From the NCBI GenBank assembly GCA_031268975.1, contig JAIRWM010000017.1, positions 1 through 47,230 of the forward strand: a DNA stretch of 47,230 bases. Reading direction: 5' to 3'. Below are positions 41,245 to 47,230 of the stretch, piece after piece. The DNA is from Treponema sp. (GTDB taxonomy: Bacteria; Spirochaetota; Spirochaetia; Treponematales; Breznakiellaceae). The stretch's first letter is position 1, and each line of letters begins with the position of its first letter. Position numbers and translations under genes: made by a program. The notes beneath the pieces were generated by a model that saw only the letters and a list, made by a program, of their open reading frames with translations, was not told the DNA's origin and did no database searches.

Positions 41245-42778
41245 GTAGTGCCTCCTCTTTTTCCCCAATCGCCGCTTCCCAGATAATTTGTTCTCTAACT
41301 GCCTTTTTTCCGTCGGAAATATTTACGACTTTTCCATGCCTCATGGTGAGAATCCTGTCCGATACCCCCATCACCTCAGAAAGATCGGAAGAAATAAAAA
41401 GGATTGATTTGCCCTGTTTTGCCAGACCATCCATAATGGAATAGATTTGGCTCTTTGCCTCTACATCGATTCCCTGGGTAGCTTCATCCAGAATTAGAAT
41501 ATCCGAATCCGCGGCGATCCAGCGTCCAAGTACGCATTTCTGGGCATTCCCGCCTGAAAGATTGTTAATTTTGGTCTGGGTGGACGGGGTTTTAATGGCG
41601 AGCGCCTTTATTATTCGGGCAACAGTTTCATTTTCCCGTTTTTTATTGACTATGCCTTTTGAAGCCAATTGGTACAAACTGGCGACGGAAATATTTTTAT
41701 CAACTCCGAGTATATCTATAACCCCCTGTCTTTTTCTATCTTCGGGCAGGTATCCGATTTTTTTATCTATTGCTTCCGAAGGAGAAAGTATTTTGACGGG
41801 TTTATGATTTTTTTCCATAAGGATATCTACGGTTCCCCCGAACGCTCCAATCATCGCCAGCGCGGTCTCGCTCCTGCCCGCGCCTACAAGGCCGTAAAAT
41901 GACAGAATTTCCCCTTTTTTCAGATCAAAAGCGGCATTATCCACTATTTTTTTGCCGGGAACCTTTGGATCGTAGACAGTAACGGTTTTTACTGAAAGTA
42001 TGACTTCCCCGGGTGTTCTCTCCCGCGGCGGGTACATGCTCCCGGCTTCTTTTCCAACCATGAGGGAAACGATTTTTTTCTCGTCCATGTTTTCATTTTT
42101 ACCGGTTTCTATAATCTGACCGTCTCTCATAACGGTAATTATATCGGATATCATTTTTACTTCTTCCATTCTGTGAGAAATATAAATAAGGGCTATGTTC
42201 TTTTTCTTGAGTTTTCTGATTTTTTCAAAAAGAATTTTACATTCGTTGTCCGATAACGTCGCCGTTGGTTCGTCAAGTAACAGAACCTTGACATCATTGC
42301 GCATTGCCCTGGCAATTGTGATAAGCTGTCGCTGCGCTATCCCAATTTCACGAACAAGAGTTGAGGCCCGAAGGGAAAGGCCGAAATTTTCAAGAATTTT
42401 TTCCGATTCACCATACATTATGCGGCGGTCTATTATGCCATGACGGGCGGGATAATTGTCGAGAAACAGATTTTCGGCTATTGTTAAATCGTTGACCATG
42501 TTGAGTTCCTGGGGTATCATGAATATCCCCGCTTTTTGAGCTTCAGTTACATTCTTGAATGAGCAGAGGCTGCCTTCGCAGATGATACTGCCGTCGAAAG
42601 AGCTGTCCGGATATACACCGGCTATCATTTTCATAAGGGTTGATTTTCCGGCGCCATTGCCGCCGACTATTGCGTGAACTTCCCCGGCGCGAATTGAAAG
42701 AGCCGCGTCTTTAACGGCGACAACACTGGTGAACCGTTTGGTAAGGTTGCAGAAATTTATTATTATTTCACCGCTCAT
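41234..42778 (-). CDS. Sugar ABC transporter ATPase (XylG/MglA type), cluster 3
   Basis: 514 residues, duplicated nucleotide-binding domains. First Walker A GGNGAGKSTLMKMIAG and Walker B LLLDEPTATLSDNE; second domain GLVGAGRSETALAMIG, signature LSGGNAQKCVLGRWI and ILDEATQGIDVEAK, where the usual EPTRG is EATQG. It begins 49 bases downstream of the binding-protein stop, across a strong hairpin, and is coupled to the permease by overlap. Confidence 0.93.
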   Translation of the reverse strand: MSGEIIINFCNLTKRFTSVVAVKDAALSIRAGEVHAIVGGNGAGKSTLMKMIAGVYPDSSFDGSIICEGSLCSFKNVTEAQKAGIFMIPQELNMVNDLTIAENLFLDNYPARHGIIDRRIMYGESEKILENFGLSLRASTLVREIGIAQRQLITIARAMRNDVKVLLLDEPTATLSDNECKILFEKIRKLKKKNIALIYISHRMEEVKMISDIITVMRDGQIIETGKNENMDEKKIVSLMVGKEAGSMYPPRERTPGEVILSVKTVTVYDPKVPGKKIVDNAAFDLKKGEILSFYGLVGAGRSETALAMIGAFGGTVDILMEKNHKPVKILSPSEAIDKKIGYLPEDRKRQGVIDILGVDKNISVASLYQLASKGIVNKKRENETVARIIKALAIKTPSTQTKINNLSGGNAQKCVLGRWIAADSDILILDEATQGIDVEAKSQIYSIMDGLAKQGKSILFISSDLSEVMGVSDRILTMRHGKVVNISDGKKAVREQIIWEAAIGEKEEALHDN

Positions 42779-42792
42779 ACCGCCCCCGTGTA

Positions 42793-42829
42793 CAGGGACT
42801 TTCCCTGCCGGGAAAGTCCCTGTTTTTTT
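42793..42829. terminator. Strong hairpin between binding protein and ATPase, cluster 3
   Basis: CAGGGACTTTCCC (42793-42805), loop TGCC, GGGAAAGTCCCTG (42810-42822) is a perfect 13-bp stem. Seven T follow on the plus strand (42823-42829), so on the operon strand the stem is preceded by A7 and has no T-run. It is thus a canonical terminator only for antisense transcription; on the operon mRNA it directly follows the stop codon and could protect the binding-protein message. Confidence 0.65.
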
Positions 42830-43844
42830 AGCCTCGTATATCCTGTATGCTTATCCATCCCCCGGGAGCAACATTGGTAACCCAATTTTCCATGTTGTCC
42901 CTGTTTACACCCAGGATGGGGACAAAAATCTTGGGTATCTGATAACTTCCGCTTCCCATAAGATTGTCATATTCGAATTTTTCTCCCCTGACCAAAGCAC
43001 AGGCAATTTCGACAGAGCGGATTGCGCATTTGTCAATTTCGGTCCAAATATCAATGCCAATAATTCCCTTATCAACCGCCTGCATTGCGGCTACTTCACA
43101 ATCCATTCCGGTAAGAAAAGCTTTTCCGGAAAGGCCCGCGGCTTCAATGGCGGGCAGAATGCCCAGCGTTAACACGTCGGAAGTACAAATGAAGGCGCCA
43201 ATGCTGTCGTTATTTGCGGAAAGCGCGTTTTCGGCGATCCTCAGCGCTTTTTCAGCCGAGTAACCTTCGCAATACTGTTCTGTTACAACATTGATATCCG
43301 GATAAGACTCAAGTATCTCGTGATAGCCTGTTCTCATCCCCTGTACCACCGCGCTTGTGGGCTCTCCATGGATAATAGCCACATTGCCCTTGCCGCCGAT
43401 TGCCGCCGCGGCGGCTCTCATTTGGATGCGTCCCGCTTCCTGATTATCCCGGTCAAGGTAGGCGTCAAGGGGAGCATTCTCGATAAAATTATCATAACAG
43501 ACTACGGGGATGCCTTCGGCTTTAACTTTTTCCACCAAAGGCGCCATATTGGTACTAACTGCGACCAGAATGAGGGCGTCTATATCCTGGGTAATGAGGT
43601 TTTCAACCTGGTTTTCCTGTCTGGTTTGATCATAGTTGGCCCATTGGACCAACAGTTCGGCGCCCAATGCTTCGGCAGTTTCCTGCATAAACCGCTCGTC
43701 AAACTGAAAACGCGCCGCGACTTGCGTAGCAAAAGATACGCCGATCCTGATTTTTTTGGTTTCCGGTTCAGCGGATTTTGTACATCCCGTAACAAGAAAC
43801 GACAAAAGAATTGCAGAGACAATCACAACAACAGTCTTTTTCAT
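42828..43844 (-). CDS. Sugar-binding lipoprotein, cluster 3
   Basis: 338 residues from ATG 43844 (AAGGAG-like site). Lipoprotein signal MKKTVVVIVSAILLSFLVTG with Cys21. Type I binding fold: IGVSFATQVAARFQFDERFM, LILVAVSTNMAPLVEKV, VVCYDNFIENAPLDAYLDRD and FLTGMDCEVAAMQAVDKG. It resembles XylF-type receptors and is first in the operon with the XylH-type permease. Confidence 0.92.
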   Translation of the reverse strand: MKKTVVVIVSAILLSFLVTGCTKSAEPETKKIRIGVSFATQVAARFQFDERFMQETAEALGAELLVQWANYDQTRQENQVENLITQDIDALILVAVSTNMAPLVEKVKAEGIPVVCYDNFIENAPLDAYLDRDNQEAGRIQMRAAAAAIGGKGNVAIIHGEPTSAVVQGMRTGYHEILESYPDINVVTEQYCEGYSAEKALRIAENALSANNDSIGAFICTSDVLTLGILPAIEAAGLSGKAFLTGMDCEVAAMQAVDKGIIGIDIWTEIDKCAIRSVEIACALVRGEKFEYDNLMGSGSYQIPKIFVPILGVNRDNMENWVTNVAPGGWISIQDIRG

Positions 43845-43946
43845 CTTCCTTCTCCTTAAGTAAGGTTTTATTGTGATACCAGGAAATTCCTGATACATCA
43901 CCCTGTCAAACCGTGGCGTATGCTAACAATTAATTACTTCACTGGT

Positions 43947-43985
43947 GTTACTAATTAGATAACCACAGTCCATTGTTTTTGTCAA
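43947..43985 (-). promoter_or_regulatory. Promoter of the cluster 3 operon with overlapping dyad
   Basis: Reverse strand TTGACA (43980-43985), 17-bp spacer, TTATCT (43957-43962). The dyad GTTACTAATTAGATAAC (43947-43963) covers the -10 box and is a candidate operator for the ROK regulator. The remaining gene-free sequence to 44175 holds a TCTGCCTT/AAGGCAGA hairpin (44125-44142) and a small palindrome CAGGAAATTCCTG near 43882-43894; nothing else was recognised. Confidence 0.55.
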
Positions 43986-44175
43986 GAAAATTTTCGGGAT
44001 TCTTACTTTTTAGATCGGATTTTGGAAAATATACGGTTTCTGCCGGGTCATTTGGGATCTGTTTTTTGTTCAGCGTGCCGGAAATTCGGTTTTTTGACAG
44101 CTTGCCCGGGTATGCGTTGAGGGGTCTGCCTTAAAAGGCAGAAATGACATCTTCATTGGTCAGCCGGGCCTAAAG

Positions 44176-45150
44176 CTAATCAGCGTTACCCCGGCTTCCA
44201 AGGAGCCCGTAGAGCCTGTCCAGGTCGTCCATGGAATAATATTCTATCTCTATGCGGCCTTTTTTAAGGGTTCCGTCGATCGTTACCTTTGTCCCCAGGG
44301 TTTCTATCATTTTTTCTTCCAGCGCCTTTAATTCCGGGTCCCGGCCTGCCGCCGGTTTTAGTCCGGCCTTTTTTTTGCCGTTTCCGCCGCCGGAACCCAG
44401 TTCAAGGGCGCGTTTTTCCGCGGCCCGTACGGAAAGGGCCTTTGCCGTAATTTCCCGGTACAGTTTTTCCTGGTCCTCAGGCCGCGCAAGGGACAATACC
44501 GCCCTGGCATGGCCCGGACTGAGCGAGCCGTCTTCGAGGCTTTCCCGCATATGGCCGGGAAGCTTGAGGAGCCGCAGGGCGTTCGCCACCGTGGAACGGT
44601 TTTTGCCGACCCGGGCAGCCAGACCATCCTGGGAGAGACAAGCGTCCTCCATGATCTGTTTATAGGCGGACGCTTCCTCCAGGGGACTCAGATCCTGACG
44701 GTGGATGTTTTCGACAAGGGCGACTTCCAGCCGTTTTCCGGTTGAATAATTTTTGATAACAACGGGGATTTCGGAAAGTCCGGCAAGTTTGGCGGCCCGG
44801 CAGCGGCGTTCCCCGGCTATAATAACGTACGTTGTTCCGTGCGGAGCGTTTTTCTCAAGTTCGTCCACAACGACAGGCTGAATGATCCCATGCTGTTTTA
44901 TTGACGCGGCCAGCTCCGACAGCCCCGCTTCGTCAAAATGTTTCCGTGGCTGGCCGGGATTGGCGAGGATACTGTCTATGGGAACAAGCGTTTCCCCGCC
45001 GGATCCCGCCGCCGGGCCCGCGCCGCGCTGTCCGCTTTTTCCGGGAACCGCCGGCCGGGAACCCTCCCGGCCGGCATCGGCAAAATCGTCGTCGGGGAGG
45101 AGGGCGCCAAGGCCCTTGCCGAGCCGGCTTGCGCTTCGGGTTTTAGCCAC
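44176..45150 (-). CDS. parB: Chromosome-partitioning protein ParB
   Basis: 324 residues from GTG 45150, which overlaps the parA stop by 8 bp. Family start KTRSASRLGKGLGALLPDDD, a Gly/Pro-rich spacer, ParB core VPIDSILANPGQPRKHFDEA and VIIAGERRCRAAKLAGL (CTPase box), HTH SQDGLAARVGKNRSTVANAL, and a C-terminal dimerisation domain after a Lys-rich linker. It loads on parS sites and, with ParA, segregates the chromosome. No consensus parS was spotted in the window. The final codons (GNAD, stop) lie within a copy of the dispersed repeat. Confidence 0.94.
   Translation of the reverse strand: MAKTRSASRLGKGLGALLPDDDFADAGREGSRPAVPGKSGQRGAGPAAGSGGETLVPIDSILANPGQPRKHFDEAGLSELAASIKQHGIIQPVVVDELEKNAPHGTTYVIIAGERRCRAAKLAGLSEIPVVIKNYSTGKRLEVALVENIHRQDLSPLEEASAYKQIMEDACLSQDGLAARVGKNRSTVANALRLLKLPGHMRESLEDGSLSPGHARAVLSLARPEDQEKLYREITAKALSVRAAEKRALELGSGGGNGKKKAGLKPAAGRDPELKALEEKMIETLGTKVTIDGTLKKGRIEIEYYSMDDLDRLYGLLGSRGNAD
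44178..44192. repeat. Dispersed repeat AATCAGCGTTACCC at the parB 3' end
   Basis: Same 14-mer as the arms of the large palindrome at 22849-22903. Here it encodes the last four residues and part of the stop codon of ParB, suggesting the element inserted at or eroded the gene end. Confidence 0.6.
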
Positions 45151-45913
45151 GTGCGCCTTCGCAGCGGGCCAACAGTTCCCCGGCAAGGCTCCTGTAGGCC
45201 TTTCCGCCGTTGCTTTCGGGATCGTACTGGGAGATAGGCAGACCGTGGGACGGCGCCTCGGATATCCGTACATTCCTTGGAATAATCGTCCTGAAGATTT
45301 TTTCCCGGAAATAGGCGCTTACTTCCCTGACGACATCCTGGGCGAGCCGCGTTCTTTGATCGTACATGGTGAAGAAAATGCCGCCGATTTCAAGACGAGT
45401 GTTCAGATTTTTCTGTATACGCCTGATAGTCTGCAAAAGAAGGGAAAGACCCTCCATTGCGAAATATTCACACTGCATGGGGATAAGGACCGAATCCGCG
45501 GCGGCAAGCCCGTTCAGGGTAAGTACGCCAAGCGAAGGCGGGCAGTCGATAAGGATAAAGTCGTACTTTTCGCGGACAGGCGCAAGGGCATTTTTCAGAT
45601 ACAGATCACGCTGTTCCTGTTCCACAAGCTCTACCGCGGCGCCGGAAAGATCTATCCCCGACGGAATAACCGAAAGCCCCTTGACCGACGTTTCCCGAAC
45701 CGCCTCTTCAACACGGGCCCCGCCGGAAATAAGCTCGTACACCCCCGGTTTGGACTTTGTAACCCCCACGCCGCTTGTCAGGTTAGCCTGCGAATCAAAG
45801 TCAACCAGCAGCGTACTTTTCCCCGCTTCCGCGAGGTAAGCCCCCAGATTGACCGCCGAGGTGGTTTTTCCGACCCCCCCCTTTTGGTTAACAAATACGA
45901 ATATCCTGCCCAT
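45143..45913 (-). CDS. parA: Chromosome-partitioning ATPase ParA (Soj type)
   Basis: 256 residues, a Soj-size ParA without an N-terminal DNA-binding extension. Deviant Walker A KGGVGKTTSAVNLGAYLAEA with the signature Lys, DFDSQANLTSGVGV, Walker B ILIDCPPSLGVLTLNGL, and IIPRNVRISEAPSHGLPI. It binds DNA non-specifically in the ATP form and moves ParB-parS complexes. Operon with parB through an 8-bp overlap. Confidence 0.95.
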   Translation of the reverse strand: MGRIFVFVNQKGGVGKTTSAVNLGAYLAEAGKSTLLVDFDSQANLTSGVGVTKSKPGVYELISGGARVEEAVRETSVKGLSVIPSGIDLSGAAVELVEQEQRDLYLKNALAPVREKYDFILIDCPPSLGVLTLNGLAAADSVLIPMQCEYFAMEGLSLLLQTIRRIQKNLNTRLEIGGIFFTMYDQRTRLAQDVVREVSAYFREKIFRTIIPRNVRISEAPSHGLPISQYDPESNGGKAYRSLAGELLARCEGARG

Positions 45914-46172
45914 AAAACAACTCTACCACAGAAAAGATGTTTTGGGAACTTCACGCAGGGAACCCCCTCCCGCCGGACGATACGAAGCGTCGTGCCGGCT
46001 GGGGAAAAGGGAAGGGGGGGGCGCATTTCCGGACCGGCGCCGCGTAAGGGCCAAAACACCGCCGCGCCCCCCTCGCGGGAGCCGGGCAGCGCCCGTCTCC
46101 CGCTACCCCCCGGACGGCGCCGTTACGGCACCCCGGATGCGCACCACCGATGGCGCCGAAGGTAAACTCCAA

Positions 46173-46206
46173 TGCCGTAATTTGGCATGGATGCCAAATT
46201 ACGGCA
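46173..46206. repeat. Perfect 16-bp palindrome overlapping a gene end
   Basis: TGCCGTAATTTGGCAT (46173-46188), GG, ATGCCAAATTACGGCA (46191-46206). The right arm contains the TAA of the reverse-strand gene ending at 46199. No T-run. The upstream 45914-46172 stretch is GC-rich with no recognisable gene. Confidence 0.8.
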
Positions 46207-46876
46207 CAAGCTCACTTTCTATCTCGCTCCAGGGACTTTCGCACTTTTCTCTCCGGGTGCTCCACTTCAGCGCGAAGTACGCACGCTTGCCGCGGTCGGC
46301 CTCGCGGAAGCGGATCACGTGGGGAACCCTCGTGGCCCACACCATCCCCGGAAGCTCCTCCTGGTCCTCTGGCGGCGCGGAAGGAACCCCGTAGTGAACC
46401 TCCGCGCCCGTCATCCCCTTCGGCTTGGACCCCCGTTTGCCCTTATCCCCGTTACGGTAGACAATGCCCAGCGCCCCCGGCCCCATCTGCATAATCGAGT
46501 ACGAAGGCCCCTCCTCCGGCGGCTGTACCGGCGAGGGCTTCGTGTCCTTGTTGGGGATGCCCATGGCCGTGCGGTCTTCGTTCGTCACCGGCGGGAACCG
46601 CAAAAACTGGTTCACAAACGGCCGGATGACCGCCTTGCCCGCCGCCTTCGCGTCGTTCTTCGCCTCCGTATCCACCTTCGTATGCGGCTTCACCGTCACC
46701 GCGTACGCCGTGTACCAGTCCGCGTACGCCCCGTTAAGCGCCGTAAGCGAACCCGCAGGAATGTGCGTCCATTCCGGATCCTGCCCCGTACATTTCGCGT
46801 TCACGTACTGACACAGATTCTTGAAAAACGTGTCAAACGCCGCGTCTTTGTCGGGAACATAATCTTTCGACATCAT
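46199..46876 (-). CDS. Uncharacterised protein, possible C-terminal beta-sandwich
   Basis: 225 residues, no named family recognised. Start chosen at ATGATG (46876/46873) because AGGAGG stands just before; the result begins MSKDYVPDKDAAFDTFFKNL, an ordinary cytoplasmic N-terminus. The first 120 residues are helical with a conserved-looking NEDRTAMGIPNKDTKPSPV turn. The last 90 suggest an Ig/FnIII-like sandwich ending SPWSEIESELVP (MVWATRVPHVIRF, KRAYFALKWS). No signal peptide. The same frame stays open upstream through the heptad array to the window edge, so a fused longer protein is not excluded. Confidence 0.65.
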   Translation of the reverse strand: MMSKDYVPDKDAAFDTFFKNLCQYVNAKCTGQDPEWTHIPAGSLTALNGAYADWYTAYAVTVKPHTKVDTEAKNDAKAAGKAVIRPFVNQFLRFPPVTNEDRTAMGIPNKDTKPSPVQPPEEGPSYSIMQMGPGALGIVYRNGDKGKRGSKPKGMTGAEVHYGVPSAPPEDQEELPGMVWATRVPHVIRFREADRGKRAYFALKWSTRREKCESPWSEIESELVP

Positions 46877-46928
46877 GTTCCTCCTTCCCTTCGTGTTCTT
46901 CGTGCCCCGCCGTCCCTGGACTCTTGAT

Positions 46929-46943
46929 GGCCGCAAAGCGGCC
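46929..46943. terminator. Small GC hairpin upstream of the last gene
   Basis: GGCCGC-AAA-GCGGCC forms a perfect 6-bp stem between the heptad array and the ribosome binding site of the gene at 46199-46876. It may be a terminator for the upstream repeat gene or part of the leader; there is no T-run. Confidence 0.35.
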
Positions 46944-47028
46944 TTCTCTGTGGTGGAATTCTTCCTGAAAAGAACTAACCACACTTTGAGTTGCCGGTCA
47001 AGTTTAGCCCTATGCGGCGGGGTATCTT

Positions 47029-47230
47029 CATTTTGGGCGTCCTTGAAATCATTTTGGGCGTCCTTGAAATCATTTTGGGCGTCCTTAAAATGATTTTGGG
47101 CGTCCTTAAAATGATCTTGAGCGTCCTTGAAATCATTTTGGGCGTCCTTAAAATGATTTTGGGCGTCCTTAAAATGATCTTGAGCGTCCTTGAAGTCATT
47201 TTGGGCGTCCTTAAAATGATTTTGGGCGTC
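47029..47230 (-). repeat. 21-bp tandem repeat array encoding a heptad repeat, runs off right edge
   Basis: Nearly ten units at exact 21-bp pitch (starts at 47029, 47050, 47071 ... 47218). From the third unit on, they follow a 63-bp higher order of two ATTTTGGGCGTCCTTAAAATG-type units and one ATCTTGAGCG-type unit. In the reverse frame that joins the gene at 46199 they encode F-K-D-A-Q-N/D-D/H. Phe (TTC/TTT), Ala (GCC/GCT) and Asp (GAT/GAC) codons vary silently, pointing to coding in that frame. Phe and Ala sit at coiled-coil a/d spacing. The array may be the C-terminal part of a larger gene beyond the window. Confidence 0.85.

Noticed and set aside
42793-42829. Rho-independent terminator for the cluster 3 operon
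   Set aside because: The T-run is on the plus strand, whereas the operon is on the minus strand; kept only as a hairpin.
46875-47199. Other open frames through the right-edge repeats (FWASLK and IILRTPK types)
   Set aside because: Unit-to-unit changes cause stops or Leu/Ser and Pro/Leu swaps there, while the F-K-D-A-Q frame changes mostly silently.

Overview
The window reads as a moderately GC-rich spirochaete chromosome, most likely a Treponema relative. This is inferred from the protein set (XPB-type helicase with partner, RpoS-like sigma factor, polysaccharide-deacetylase/TsaD block, ParAB, several ribose-type ABC importers) and is not proven. No rRNA, CRISPR array or transposase gene was seen. 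There is one tRNA gene, tRNA-Gly(CCC).

Layout. 1-1040: an AT-rich MATE efflux gene running off the left edge, then a direct repeat that copies the 3' end of tRNA-Gly, then the tRNA gene. 1141-7463 (+): XPB helicase, its helicase-associated partner, a NYN-LOTUS protein, a small exported protein and an SGNH hydrolase whose N-terminus is about 16 exact 21-bp (heptapeptide) repeats. 7417-10363 (-): RlmE-like methyltransferase, phosphatase-like lipoprotein and glycosidase-like lipoprotein, chained by ATGA overlaps. 10403-13523 (+): polyprenyl synthase, bifunctional nuclease, LysM/M23 peptidase and a small membrane protein.

13585-32762 is a large carbohydrate region. Cluster 1 (-) has a class II aldolase, a xylulokinase-like kinase, a substrate-binding protein, ATPase, permease, AraD-type epimerase and DeoR regulator. 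A Gfo/Idh/MocA oxidoreductase is divergent from it. Cluster 2 has two more binding proteins, an ATPase, two permeases and an epimerase (-), with a 6-phospho-3-hexuloisomerase-like SIS protein, a VOC protein and a ribulokinase (+) divergent. Three of its promoters carry TTAACA/TGTTAA dyads at the predicted start of transcription, so the two clusters may be co-regulated. No sugar isomerase of the AraA or XylA type is present.

32798-37168: YrdC/Sua5-like protein, a small unknown, an RpoS-like sigma factor behind a textbook sigma-54 promoter, a divergent polysaccharide deacetylase and TsaD. 37177-43844 (-): a third importer with a ROK regulator and an M81 metallopeptidase. 44176-45913 (-): ParA-ParB. 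46199-47230 (-): an unrecognised protein, then a second array of 21-bp repeats that encodes the heptad F-K-D-A-Q-N/D-D/H and runs off the right edge.

Recurring themes are 21-bp tandem repeats that are heptapeptide repeats in the inferred coding frame, hairpins directly after each operon-leading binding-protein gene, a short dispersed palindromic repeat, and genes whose best-placed ribosome binding site points at a CTG or another unusual start.
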